DNA of 64,000 bases from Gloeopeniophorella convolvens (taxonomy: Eukaryota; Basidiomycota; Agaricomycetes; Russulales): NCBI GenBank assembly GCA_022496205.1, contig WTXD01000002.1, forward strand, positions 806,001 through 870,000. Direction: 5' to 3'. A model generated the notes under the pieces. The model was not told the DNA's origin and did no database searches. It worked only from the letters and a program-made list of their open reading frames with translations. Of the stretch, positions 20,081 to 33,600 are shown piece by piece. Both the position numbers and the translations under genes were made by a program. Each line of letters starts with the position of its first letter. Position 1 is the stretch's first letter.

Positions 20081-20315
20081 TCACTATTCTTAGAGGTTCA
20101 TAGGAAACGAAGTCTATACTTCCGTGAACGATGCTAATAAGGCTTGACATAACACGTTGAGCGGCATAAATCAATGGGGACAATACTCGTGAGAGTGATT
20201 CATACAATAAAAGCGAAAGAAAATACGAGACGATAGCCGTGCCAATAATGCATGATGCATGCAGAGTTCAGTTGCGGTGATGATACTATCAATATGAGCA
20301 AGAATGCCCCCTAAC

Positions 20316-23300
20316 TCATGCTGCGGGTTGCTGGAAGACATCTACGTAGCGGTTGCGAATGTTCCGCTTTGTCGCCTGCGACCGCGGCCGGCTGGGTGGG
20401 GGCGTGGGGGAGCCAGAGGGTACCGGAGGCGGTGAACTCGTCGCGCGTGGACTGGGAGAGGGCGGCCCGTTGCTAGCCCCTTCTCCTTCCGTCGGCACCA
20501 GGTTTGAACGAGGACGAGGAACCAAACGCTTCGGAGGAGACGCAGTGAGATCTATGGCTGACGCTGCACGAGCGGGTGGGGGTGCAGGTGAGGTCCCATT
20601 TGGCATCCGCGGGGCAGAGCGACCGGGCGAGGCCGTCTGGGCCCGAGAAGGTGGCGGGGGCGGTGCCGCAGGTTGTGTGGTATCGACGCCGGCCTGAGTA
20701 GGTATGACTGAGATGGGCATTGGAAACGCTGGGGAGGGACCTACCTTCTTATTCACCCATCGCTTCAGTTCCGCATCGTATACAAAGCTACTCTCTTCTC
20801 CGAGCGTAGCTTTGACGGGGCCGCCTGATCCCTCTTTGCTCCACCAACGGCTAAACCAACTTGAGGACTGTTGCGTCGGCCTCAGGTCTGGCATATCCAA
20901 AGTCAGCGGACGCAAAGCGACGCTAGGAGCGTCGAATACCTACCTGGGCGTGTCGGGGCACTCGTCGCCGCAGGCTGTCGGTCAGAGGATGACCCTTCGT
21001 CACCACCAGCGTTGTTCAAAGGCGATCCACGCTTGCTGGAGGAATTCCCAAGGCCGAGGTCGTCGTCATCCTCTTCGTTGTGCGTCGTCAGGGTCGATGA
21101 GCGTGTTGGTACATTAGACGGAGGCAGCACAGGCATCGGCGTCTCGTCTATCAAAGATGCAAATCCGGTGGGAGGCGAGCGATCATGCTGGAATGTAGCG
21201 AGGGTGGGTGTTGTAGCACTGGATTCTTCAGCGCCCGATGAACCCCACCAAGGACTCGAACCCGAATTTGCGTCGGAAGTTCCATTCCCAGATGGCCGGT
21301 AGACACCGTTTGCCGAGCTGCCTTGAGGATAACCGCCGTAGTAAGAGCTTGACTGAGCGAAATGTGTCGTAGCAGCGCTCGCTGAAGCAATGCGTGGAGT
21401 CGGCGAGGAGTTTCGATGAATTGGTCTGTACTCCATAGCTGAAGATGCGCGGTCGATTGGAATCTGAGGATTGAGGCGAACAGCTTGTGCGGAACCGGTT
21501 CTTCTTGGGAAGCCGGTCTGTACCTCTGCAAGGACATGGGGGTTTACCACAGTCGGTTGAGGGGAAGGAGCCTTCGACGAAGAAGCAGATGAAGCGATTG
21601 TACTGTAGTGGGAGAATGGACCTGCGAAAGTCTTGTTTTCCTGAGGGGTCGCGCTGCCATTTGCATTTGGAGATTCATCGCCACTACCGGCGACGAATTC
21701 CGTGAGGCGGCCTCCCAGCCAGTTTCCGAAGCTATCTAGACTGGGTCGAGACATCTTGCCGCCGATCCACGAACCACTCTTGTCTAGGTGTGGTGCGCCA
21801 ACCAGTCGGTTGGTCAGCTCCTTTAACTGCTCGGCAAGCTCTGGATGGGGCGGTGTATGCGCCTTATTGAAGGAGGCAGCGATCGCGTCGCAGTACCTGC
21901 ATCGAATGAGTGCTGGGTGGACGGGATGTTGTTACGATACTAACCTACTGGCTACTTGGACGTGACCCATCTCCGCTAGACTGGCTGCACGGACCAACTT
22001 ATATGACTGTAGGTGAGACAATCCATTAAAAGGCTCCTGGTTCTTTGACTGAGGCGCCAATGATAGCGCGAACTCGACAATCTCTGAAAATACGATCGCG
22101 TCGTCGTCCACGTGGAAATTGGGCGAGGCGGTCGGGCCACGTGACCCTACAAGAGGGACACGCCCAGCCGCAGAGCCGATGGTTCCAAGCACGGCGGCCT
22201 GAGGGGCAATGAGGTAGCTGCGGTGTAGGGTTTCAACAGGCGTAGGAGGGTACAGGTGGTATCGATGCATACCAAGAATGCGCGGCCTCTGTCCAAGAAT
22301 TTGCGAGCAGGCAGTCACCCAAAGCCTGAAGCGCTGCTGAACATTCAGCGACAGAAGGGCCGGGTATGAGCATGGCTGCAGTTTCCGGCCACTTAGCCAA
22401 TACGTCTGATGGAACAGGAACCGAAGTAGCGGGTGAAGGGAAGTTCGGAGACTTCGGAGTGACGTGAGGTAAGGCAACAGCCTGCAACGTTTCTCCCGCT
22501 TTGATAAGAGACGTTGGAGGCACGAGCGCCTGAACTGGTTACAGTTGTCAATGGGCGACGAGATGGATACTAGATGGTACACATACCAGATGCAGCACCC
22601 TGACCGGAATACAAGCTGTAAGCAACCTTCAAAGGCTCTCGGCCTATACCCAATGATGCTGGGTCGCGATGACCGGAGCTCGTGGTGTCCGCGGTATCCT
22701 GGGAGTTCAAGTCTGATCGAATGAATTCATTCACGACCTCCTTCCAAGCATCTTTGTCAACGCTACTTGCAATGACCATGGCATGCGCCCAAAGCCGTTC
22801 GTCCAAAGCGAAGTGATACGCCGCCCGACGGTCTCCTCGGGTCAAGAACTCTTGGATCTTATTCAGGGAAGAGGATCTGACGGTCTGCACAGAAAGCACG
22901 CGATCGTGCGGGTCCAAAGTAGGCAGAGAGAGAGTTGTTGTTGCAACGCCGTCAAGGCCGTAAGGTGCAGCCTTCGGGGACATATTTGACTGCTCCAGAG
23001 CTGCCGCCTCACCCACTCGAGGAACAAGAGCTGATCGTACGGCTCCTTCCACCTGAGGGCTATAGAAGAGACGTGAGCTCCTGGTAGTTCTTGGTAGCTC
23101 ATTTCGAATGATGCATTGCTCACCTGCCCGACAATTGACCATCTTGCTCCAGTAAAATTTTCAGCAACTTGACGAGTATGTGTTTCCCCTCCGCCTGTCT
23201 GCGTTCGGGGCTGCCCTGAGTGAGATAACCCAATCCTTGCGAGATCTCTTCTGCGCGCTCCTCAAGGTACTTGATAGCCTTGGCTTTGTTGTTCTTGGAT

Positions 23301-25622
23301 TGCGCCGCTACACCGGGACGGACCAAGCCCGTTGGGGAACCGGGGTCGCAGAATAGAGGGCCAGGGAACGATGTCGAGATGTGGTCTAATGCTGACTCAG
23401 GGATGACCGTGTGCAATGGCCGAAGCTGAACCCCGGTCGTCTGCCTCGAGGATAGGGCAACATCAAACCCAGTATTTAGTGTGTTCGATCCGTGGAAGCA
23501 GAGCACCAACTTTCCGCCGAAGCCAAAGCTGATGACAGGTGCACGGCTTGAGGTTCTTCCCAGAGGATCATTAGTACCCAAGAGAGACGGCGATGGCGCA
23601 TATGGCGCGTGTGTTTGAGCAGAGAGGACTAAAGTTTGTCCGTGAGAACGCTCCGCATCGTACGCGGGCAAACGTGAACTCTGGTGGGGTGATGCCGATG
23701 CCGATGCTTCAGACGCGCCCTGGCCGCGGCGTGAAGGAGTATATGGGTCAGAAGTAGTCGATGAATGGGATGAAAGGAGGGAACTATTAGACGTTGACCG
23801 GTCTCTGGCCGCAGACGCAGAGGGTCCCACGTGGCGAGAAGGAGCGTAAGGATCATGCGAAGGAACTTGCGGGGACTTCCATGACCGGATAGAACCAGGA
23901 GAAGAGACTCTGGACACAGTAGGTTTGGAGTCAGCAGAAGACCCTACCACAGCGAGCGCGTGCTGAGTGAGCCCAGAGACGGGATTAGGAGGTGGGGGAG
24001 AGATCAAGTCGCGGCCCTTTGTTGAATGAATGCTCCGGACGGAGAAGCCGCTAGGGGACTGGGTTCTCTCGAGCGCAGGTGCATAGCCAGACTGTTCATA
24101 GCCTCTTGCGTGGCTAGGGACGTATGGCGAGTGAGGGACATCAGGAGCATACCTACTATCGGTGACTGAATGAATAGACTCCCGCGCAGCAGTTTCTGCG
24201 AGGCCATAGTGACTCTCGGACACAGGATTGGCAACTTGTTGTCCGGGTTGCGGTACTTGACCAAAGGTGCGCACTGTGGCGAATGATTCGCTGTCATGTG
24301 AATTTTGATCTGTATAGCTGGGATCCTCGGCCACAAAGCTTTCCGTCACGGCATCCATACCCGGGGCGTCAAATCCGTTAGGGTAAGTGTGATCAGGAAC
24401 ACCAGCGTGCGAGTAGGAAACCTCCGCTCCCTGCACCTCCGCGTAAGGGTTGTAAACGGAAACCTGAGAAGGGATTGACATGTTGGCGTTGACTGGCGGA
24501 GAGAGCGTATGCCGGGGCGGTGATACGCCCAACCCCGAGTGGTTGGTAGGTATGATACGAGTGGTAGGGGGACTGTGTGTAGGACCCTGGGCAGCGTACC
24601 GGTCTGATGGAGGCAAGGGCCCGGCACCCGCACCGTACGGGGCTAGCCTCGGTTCGTGTGGTTGATGATTCTGCACCACCCCAGGGGGAGAGAACACTCT
24701 GGACGGTGCTGTCATCCCGGAACTCCGTCTGGGAGCCTTTGGAGGTGGGATGGGAGGGTCATACGCATTCGTCGTCTTGGGACGGTACAATGTGGCAGCC
24801 TGAGAATGGTTGGCGGGCTTGTCGTTGACAGCGGGTGTCACATATGCTGTCTGTGGAGTAGGCAATTTCGGTGGAACCGAATTAGGCTGATACCCAGAGT
24901 GAGGAGACGAGAGCTCGCTGGCCAAGGGTTGGTATGGTAAATACGATGGAGCGTGTACTTGAGCAGGCGCGAACGAGGATTGAGGGTGCATGGAAGAGTT
25001 GCTGCTGGTAGCCACTTGTTGCATCGCAGCCGGTGCTGGCTTATAAGGGTCTGTCGGAGGTTGTGCAAGTGCAACATGCGCATGCAAAGGAGATGAGGCA
25101 ACGCCGTCTGAATAACCACCAGTCGACTGCGTGACTGGCGCGTGCTCGTACGTCCCCGTTCCGGGTCTATACCCGTACAGGTCCTGTGCATGATAGGATT
25201 GACCAGCTAGGTGAAGTACCGGGTGTGCAATGAGTACAAAGTCACAGTCTTCAGGACACATACTGCTCACCGGTATGCAACCCTGCGTGCTGTTGACTGT
25301 CGTCCTCCCCGAGGTTCGGCTGTGGGTAGTATGCCGAGCCATTTGGTGCAAAGTCTTCGTAGTTTGGCCCGGCGCTGTAGCGACCACCCCCTACGCTGCT
25401 GCCTTGCCAATCGTAGTTGACATAGGACACTTGAGGTTGACCATGCTGAGATACATCGCTCGTCCACGTATTCTGTTCCTGAGCATGTTGCACTACTGGC
25501 GGCGGGTGTTCTCCGGAAGAGAAGGGTGTGTCCTCAGCAATGTCGCTGGAGGCGCCGACGATGTTTCCGAATGGGTCAGAAGAGGAATCCGCTGGACCAA
25601 AAAGCGATGAAGCCTCTTCCAT
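20316..25622 (-). CDS. SEC16: COPII coat assembly protein Sec16
   Basis: Scaffold of ER exit sites that binds COPII proteins. It is a very long protein (roughly 1,600-1,700 aa) in several exons. The ATG at 25622 begins MEEASSLFGPADSSSDPFG, a typical start; the frame is open to 25730, so a 36-residue longer form is possible. A disordered N-terminal half rich in Pro, Ser, Tyr and Gln runs from 25.2 to about 23.6 kb. The central conserved helical domain spans 23.5-22.2 kb: FGFGGKLVLCF, LLKILLEQDGQLSG, IQEFLTRGDRRAAYHFALDE, LWAHAMVIASS, SLYSGQ and CSAALQALGDCLL, the Sec13-binding ACE1 fold. The C-terminal part is again low-complexity and ends KRNIRNRYVDVFQQPAA. Confidence 0.88.
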
Positions 25623-26293
25623 GCTGCTCTCCAGAGATGCTTGTCGGCTGGCGTACAGCGAGCTGAGTGCGCGACGATGATGCTGTGAGAGGGACGCTAA
25701 TGGTAGTGCTCCACGTCGCCCAAGTTTCAATTCCCCCGGGTTGTTTGCTCCGGTTTGTCCGGCGCCCAGGCTTGCCTCCGCGCCTTGCGGGTACCAATAC
25801 TAAGGCCGTGTTTGCGAATGGCTGGACGCAGTGCCGCATATACTGTGCACGTCTTTGAAACTTTCGCGCAACACTAGATTCGTTCGCACAGAATTTCACA
25901 CGCAAACGTGGGGCCTTTACGGGCAGAACAATGGCAATGGATCGTGTGTGACTAAACCAGTACTAATAGCTGGATATATAATAGCAGATTCCGGGGGCGA
26001 TAGATGGATGAATCATAGCAGATGTAGAGAACTATGCCTAGCAGCAGGGAGGTGGAGAGTACGTGCGGTGGAGCGGTAAAACAATCAACAAGAAGACAAT
26101 TAATGTGCAAAGCAATGTGCGTGCTGTGAACTGGTTGACAAATGCATCGTGCAGGACGAACAGATGATAGCGATGAAAACAAACCGACGATCGTCCATGA
26201 GTGAGACTTGCAAGATTCAAGACAAACTCTCTCCTGCCTGAGTCAGAAGACGTTCGACTGCACAGAAACGAACGAGAGGTCAGGCCTTGGAGC
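25623..26293. other. intergenic region between SEC16 and the Pumilio-family gene
   Basis: About 670 nt, AT-richer than its surroundings. It should hold the SEC16 promoter and the 3' UTR of the Pumilio gene, which are co-directional. Open frames in it carry no recognisable motif. Confidence 0.5.
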
Positions 26294-29200
26294 TTAGTAC
26301 ACTGCGCATCGCTTACTGGAGAGCAGGTGCTTGCTATAAGCACTAGAGTACCTTCGCATGCTGATTAATTGGGGCTTAATTCTACTGATTAGTTCGCGCT
26401 TCTGTTCGGCATCCGCCACCGAGACAGCTCGCTGCAGAACATAGTCTTGAAAGGACGAATAAGCAAACAGAGAACCGATCCGGCCAGTAAGCGCGACTCA
26501 CTGGCGTACTGATCCTTCATCATCGTGGCAACCGGGCTCACACCATCTTGCTTCGATGTCATCATCTCCTGGATGAGGGCACGGCGACTCTCCGTGTCGG
26601 CTGTGAGCAGAGCCTTTTCGCAAACGTTCGAAGCAAACTTGTGGCGCGACATGTGGAGCATTTGCCCTCGGAGTTTGGAAATAACAAGTGCCCTATCGTG
26701 TTGCTTCCCGTACTCCAGGACGTATTGCACAACGTAGTTCTGTTGCTCGGGTCAGTCGGGTGTTGAAACAAGGTTAGCGTCAAAACATACGCCGAACTGA
26801 TCCTGCATGAGATTGATGATGTATTTGTGTAATTCATCCATCAAAGGCCGTGTTTGCTCCTCCCCCAAGTGCTCGAAGCATCTCTGGAGGACGCGACACC
26901 CATAAGGATGAGTAGAGAGCTCAAAGACGCTGCCTTTGAAAGCCGTTATGAAGCTCAAGCGGTCAGCGGGAACCCGTTCGATTAGCTTTTGCACGACCTA
27001 GATGACGGTCAGCAAATGCTTCTGCAAACCAGATGGTGACATTCACGTGATTGCCGTTCGCATCCTTGACACATTTCAGTACGTGAGGCTCCAACTCTTT
27101 TACAATGGCGATTTGCTGCTCCGGGAGAATATACTCTATCGCCTGCACAATTACCGTGAACATAATGCGAGACGATAAGGCGCAGCGAGCTACCTTCTGG
27201 ACAACGCGACAGGCGTACATCTGCATGGATAGCTGGGCAATATGCGGCTCTATCGTAGTAGCCAGGATAGTCTTGTGAACTTGAGTACCGTGCTCGAAAA
27301 GTTTTTGGATAACCTGGGTATGAAATCAGCCCGTTAACGTCCAAGTTATACGCTGAGGAAAGGACCAACGTAATTGCCAAAGACATCCTGAACTAGCTGT
27401 AATATATTGTCAGGGACAATCTCGTCAAAGATGATCTGCTTCTCCTCGCTTGAGGCCGTCTCGATCTTCTGCTGAATAAAGCGTGAACCGTGTTGGTCAC
27501 CGCTGAACTCGACGATATGACCGTAGATATCCTGGCGAAAGACGTCGATTAAGAACCTCACAAGCCACCGCTATGGAAGCTACTCACGCAAAGCTCCCAC
27601 TTGCGAGAACGATTGGTACGGAATTCCTCCAAGATTGGACTGCGGAGAGCGATCCCCTCACCGTCCCGACGGCGAGCAAAGTGAGCCCCGTGGTTGTAGA
27701 AGTGCATGGCATGGGGTGTCAGGTTTGCATACATGGCGCCGGGGGCTCCGGGATGCAACGCGGGATGAGGAGAGCCGTAGTCCATGTGTCCTGCATAAGG
27801 ATGGGGAGAAGCGGGATACTGGTGCGGAGACGGAGATGACCTGAGAGGCGCATAGCCCAAGCCGTGAGGGATCTGGAATAAATACAGCTCTCAGTTTTGC
27901 GGTGTCAATGACGAAAAAAAGCACACCTGAATCTCCCGCTTGTGGTCACCGACGATTGGAGGTACGTGAAGCGTGATGTGAGGAGAAAGCAGTGGAGAGT
28001 GACTGGCATGATATATAGTCGGCTGTGAAGGATAGTAGTATTGAGAACCAGGTGGTCTCGGGGGTCCAGAGTAGTCATAGAACATGCCATGCTGCTATTC
28101 GCACTTGAGTACAGCTCCGAATGAGGAGGAGCCTACTTACCGGGGGATACATACTCGCAGGCAACGCATTTGGCGTCACAGGGGATGGCGCATACAAAGA
28201 CGGATCTAGTGAAGTTATCAGAATGGTTATCACAAATTCCCATATACTACCTACCCGAAGGAGGCCCCGGATAGTAGGGAGCATACTCCGGAGGGGGAAA
28301 GGTAGTATAAGGGCCTCGATGCTGCATAGACATTCCACGGTGTTGTGGTAAGCTATTCGACACGCCTGTCGAGATCTGACCACCATTACGATAAGGTGAC
28401 CCTTGTGCAGACAGGGACGTGTCGTCCTCTACAGCCATACCCCGCATGCCGAGTGTGAGGTTATCCACAACCGACGGATTGTGATTCGAGTCGTATCCCA
28501 TGGTATGGCTCTGCGCAGCTTGCTGAGAAGAAAATGTGGAAGAAAAGGGGGTTGGTTGCGGTGAGGTGTTGGAAGAGAAGCGTGTAGAATTAGCGGGATC
28601 TTTATTGAGGCTAGCGTCGAAACGTTGAGGAGAGAAACCGGGCTTTGGTCCTCCAAGAGGTTGGTCGTCCTAAATATGCGCGAGTTATTATGTCATAGAA
28701 ATCATTGCATTATTCAAAGTTCTGAACTCACGGTACGCGGGGAGGAGAAAGTGACTCCTTGGGCGACGCTGACTTGCCGCGGGCGGCCCTGATAGATAAG
28801 AGCGGTCCGTCAGAGGTGAATTTTTGACGGGCGGGAATGCTGTTCGGAAAACGTACCAGTGGGAACTCGCCTGCATCGTCATCAGCCCAGGTTCCGCTAC
28901 TCGAACGCCACCCTTCAGCCATGTTGGAGCGGAACGGCATCTCGCCCTGGCCTGATAGCTGGTCCGTCCCGGCGGGAGCCGAGCTCACTGAGAGATTGCG
29001 TTGGGACGTCGGTGCAGCACCACCCCACACCTAGTCTGTGGTGAGGGTGCAAAAAGAAGAAAGCCAGATCACACCCACCTGCCAGCCAGAACTAAGACCC
29101 GAGTTCGCTAAGGCGCCAGGTGTGCCGATCCCAACGCCGAATGCGTTGTTTGGTGCAGGCGGTGCAAGCCTCCGCTGCGACTGAACCTGGATAACGGAAG

Positions 29201-29646
29201 AAGTGATTAATAAAAGAAGCAGTTTCCAAAACTGTATGCTGACGCACATTGCCTGGCGAACCCACTGGTGAGTGCGTGCCGGATAGTGATGACGAGTTCG
29301 ACGGTTTCCTGGAGGCATCGTTGGCGTTTGGGGACATGTATAAACCAGGGTTCTTGCCACGAAAGAAAGCCACACAGTCAGCGGCGCGCAGTCACAGCAA
29401 CGAATAGGTCAGGAACTCACCCTCGAACGGTATAGAACGCGTTGTCACTGTCTCACGAGTGGTCGGGTTATCAAAGGTGACCTACAAGGAAGACCGTCAG
29501 CGCGATGCCCAGGACTACCAGTGCTTTCAGCCGCGAACGGACTAATTGCACGGTGTATGACACGCAACGCCAGAGACAAGTGGCATTTGAGCTAAGTAGA
29601 TAAAGCAACTGGTACCCACGTTACCGGACGAGTACGGGCTCGTGTC
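26294..29646 (-). CDS. Pumilio/Puf-family RNA-binding protein, 5' end not resolved
   Basis: Binds UGUA-containing 3' UTRs to repress or localise mRNAs. The C-terminal half is a Puf array: [104 protein letters not shown] and the classic end [16 protein letters not shown], stop at 26294. Introns usually fall between repeats. The N-terminal half is disordered ([18 protein letters not shown], a Tyr/Pro-rich stretch). Upstream the frame can be followed through [14 protein letters not shown] to a small exon near 29625-29646 (TRARTRP), but the first exon and ATG were not found. An internal ATG at 29337 (MSPNANDAS) is the first I can place securely. Confidence 0.85.
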
Positions 29647-30681
29647 CTGCAGTCAGAGGTGGTCAACAACCCACAAACGGGTGATGGAGAGAGTGAGGGA
29701 GGGAGACGCTTTCAGTGACGCGAAGGCGCGGGGAACGGGAATTGGTTCCGGCGCTTCAACGCGCACGGAGGAAAATGAATTTCGGGAGAAAATGATGAAT
29801 GAAGGTGATGGGTCGGCGACCAGTACTATTTGGTCCCGGCAGGGGTGACGAAACGTGGTTGACAAGAGAGGGAGACGTGAAACACACGGAGCTGAGCGGC
29901 CATTTAGATTACATACAACCTGAATAGATCCCGGGTAAAAAGTGGAACGCTTGAACGGCTGATTGCTTTCTGGGCATGCTGCGCGTTCTTGCTGCATGTC
30001 AGTTCTCTTCAGGAGGACGGCTCCTCGGTCGACGGTCGGCTTCGTAACTTGACGGCTGCTGTGCAAATTTACCTTTAATCTTGAGAAGCAACGCGCCAGC
30101 TGCCTGGCTCGATTCCCCCCATTTGGAAAAACGCGTATCGTCCCGTGTCTGGGTTTCCGAGAGGTCCGGACCCAGCCTCATGCACAACCTCGTTGACTTT
30201 CTACATTCATCGTACGTCTTGGAGCCCAACCCCAACGGCCTCGCAGTGAGCCCCGCGCACCTGGCTACGTACTGCCATGTAATCGCACTCCACAGGGTCA
30301 GCAAAGGAACGGCGTTCCCGTTTTAACTTGCTGAGAATTCTGCCAAAAACGGACAGAGCCAAGGCCAACTCTATCATCTCGCAGCCGCCGCTGTCAAAGT
30401 CGTGAACCTCCATATATGGATTTGTGGCTTGGCTCAGCCTAACTTCCTGGGGCCGAATATTCCATCCCAAAATGATAACACTGCAAGGGGGACCGGCGAC
30501 CGGACTCAGCGGCCGACCCAGCGTAAAGGCACCGATCTCCTCGTCTCACTTTCGAAATCCAATGTGTAGATGCATTGAGGGCGGGTGGGTACCAAGCGGT
30601 AGATGTAATGTATGACGAGCGATAAAGCGTACAACCAGCGCCGGGTATGACAGTTAAACAGGAATGAGCAAACGAAGGTGT
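29647..30681. other. region upstream of the Pumilio-family gene
   Basis: About 1 kb between the Pumilio gene and the end of the kinesin-1 gene. It probably holds the missing first exon(s), 5' UTR and promoter of the Pumilio gene. A 137-codon minus-strand frame at 29653-30066 has no clear motif. I could not choose a start. Confidence 0.45.
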
Positions 30682-33600
30682 TCACCGAGATTGGAAGAAC
30701 CACGATGCGCGCTTGCCTGTGGTTATGGTGAGTGGATGCATACATGAGGAAAACGCGTGGCGCATAGAACTTACCCCCACTGTGTCGATCGCGCGTAAGC
30801 CATGAGTCATGGGCACGCGCGGAGAACGAGATGGCTCACCTTTCTTCGTTCTGAACTCTAGCAAGGGGGTTTGCAGATACAGTTGCACTAGCAGGTGTGG
30901 AGCTGGTTGCGTTTGGCGCGGCAGCGCCGCCGCCGCCACGCAAAGGCTTCGCAATTCTGCCGGCGAAACTAAGCGGAGAACCAACCGCTGCCTTTTGCGC
31001 TGAGAGGAATTTAGATATCGAACGGCCGCCAAGCCGAATCGGTGACCGTACCTCGCGCCTGGTCCAATCGGTCCTTCACAGCCTGAAGTTGTGCCTCGAA
31101 CTTCTGATTCTGCAGAGCAAGTCGACGGTCGGCGTCTTGAAGCAGGGCCTCAAGGTTCTGTATCCGTTCGTTTCTTGCCAGCAACTTGCGCTCCGCAATC
31201 CCAGCTTCCTTCTTGAGCGCAGAATTCTGGTCCACAAGCTGGCAAGGCATATCAGAAAGGGGCAGGTATCACGCGGGACTACAAACCTGTTTCTGAACTA
31301 GTGTCAGTTGCTCAAGATTGCGTTCCAGGAATGCCATCTTCTTCTGCTGCGCCTTCGAATTGCTGTTTCGGATGACATTATTGTACTGTTCCCGGATTTC
31401 GTCCAGTTGGATCTCGAGCTCGACGACCTTCTCGCAGCGGTTTTGCAAATCTCGCATAAGCGACTTCTTGACACCGTCAAACTCCGCAAGTTGAACGTTG
31501 ATGGCTTTGCGTGTCCGTTCGAGATCCTGGGCGCTCTCGGCTAGGTTCTTTCCGCCTTCGATCCCAGCGGATGTGACAGCGAAGGCGCGCTAGAATGGGG
31601 CACACATTTAAAGATGTGAATCGTACATAGCGTGGTGCTTCCCACCTTGAGCTCTTCGTTGACGCTCTTTAGACTGTCAATGGAAGCGTTCAGACTCCGC
31701 ACTTCGTTGCCCTTCATCTCCAGCTGCTGTTTGAGGTCAGCAACTTCGCCGACGTGTGACTCTCGCTTGGCAGCATACTGAGCCTCCAACTTGTTCTGTT
31801 ACAATGCGACGGTTATGCGCACGCGAAAAATTCAGCGATGGTCGTACCTTGAGCTCTGCTGTCGAACGCGCAAGATCGGCATTGCTGGTTTCTTCGTCGT
31901 GAATGATTTTCTCTAGGGAAGATGGTGTCAATATGGCTGAGGATGATCAGGGTTTGCAACTCTAGAGTACCCAGCAGTTCCTCATACTCTGTTTCGAGCA
32001 CAGAAAGGCGGCTCTCCAGTTCATCCTTCCGCCGTGTGATGAGTTCGCTCTCCTCTTGCTTTTGACGGAGGCGGTCCACAGTCTCCCGGACAAGTGATTG
32101 ACCCTCCGCCAGTTGTCGGCGGATCTGAGTGACCTCCTCTGATGTCAGAGATGCAGCCGCTGAGTCAGACTCGATGGCATCGAGCTTCGCCATGATTAAC
32201 CGCAGCTGCTCGTCCTTCTCGGAGGTGCCCTGCTGTACGGGTGTAATGGAAGTTCGTGAGCGTTGAGAGGTAAGAAAGCGATTGCGGGGAAGGCTTGCCA
32301 TGTCAAATTGGGCCATCATAAGAGCCATCTTCTCTTGCTTCCTCTTCTCTTTGTCCTCAGCTGAGGGGTCTTTCTGTGAAGATTTAAGGTCTGCAATGGT
32401 TCGCTTGAGTTCTTCGAGCTCGTTCTTCGCATCCGTGTTCTGTTCCTTAAGGATGTCGACAGTGATGGCACCCTCCTTATTGTCATAGTCGAGTTTCTCA
32501 ACCTGCAAGCGGAGCTCATTGATCTGTGTCGACATAGATTTGTTCTCCTATGATTTGATAGGCATGAGCACGTGGGATGATACGCGACTGTTGATGGAGG
32601 CTCACTTTGGATGCGGCTGCTTCTTGCTCTTTGAGGAAAGCCAACTCCTCCTTCAACTCTTTGACGAGTTTCTCAGCAGCCACGAGTGCTCCCTCGCGCT
32701 CAGCCAACTGATCGCTGAGCTCATTCTCGCGTTTTAGGAACTCTTCTCTCTCGTCCTTATCCAGGCCAATGACAGTAGGAGTCTGGGGTCGGCTGTCAAG
32801 TTCCTTCAACCCCTCAAGAGCAGGGTTGACGGGCGTAGCACTACGTGTCGCGGAAGGCGTTGGCGAGGCGGGTGCCTTCTTGGGTGCGGAAGCGGAAGGT
32901 CCCGCCTTGTCATTAGATGCTGAGGCATATTCGGATGGGTCGACCGATCCACCGGCACGCCATATGGCCAGTTCCGCGTCGAGCGCGGCGATCTGTTTCT
33001 GGTAGGACGCGTTGGAGATTTGTGCTTTCTGGAGAAGGCCCTTGAGCTCGAGCGGGGAGAGCTCGGCATTGACCCGAGCAGTGTTCTTGATCGACTTCGC
33101 ACGAATACCAAAGCGAAGCGTAGAAAGGGTCTCGGACTCATTGAAAGACGCAGGTGAGCAGTTAATGATCAGCGTGGTACGTGAGTTACCCCCGAGCGAT
33201 TCTTGCAAGATACGGGTAAGTTTCGAGTCACGGTAGGGTATGTGCTTTGCCTTTACGGAGCGTAGGATGTTTGGAAGTTATTTGAGTGTGATAGATGAGA
33301 ATAACGCACCTTGGAGTCAGTGAGCGCGTTAATGACCATTCCGAGAGCGGAGAGAGATTTGTTGATCTTCTTTGCCTCCTCCAGGGTTTGGCCGGAGGCA
33401 CCAGTCTTGCCGACCTTCTCAGAACCAGCCAAATCCACCAGGTATAAGTTGCCAGTCTTCTGAGCTCCGGTTTCGGTATTCCGTTGGCTGATGGTGATCA
33501 AGAAGATAGAGTGAGAGCGTGAGCTCTCAGCGTTCATGTCTGGCAGCCGCGCCTTGAGGTTCAGCCAGAAAGCACTAAGGGAAAGGCTTACTCGTAGATG

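Noticed and set aside
29653..30066. 137-codon minus-strand frame as first exon of the Pumilio gene
   Set aside because: No in-phase donor joins it to the next exon at about 29646, and its content is not Puf-like. It is left as a non-coding upstream region.
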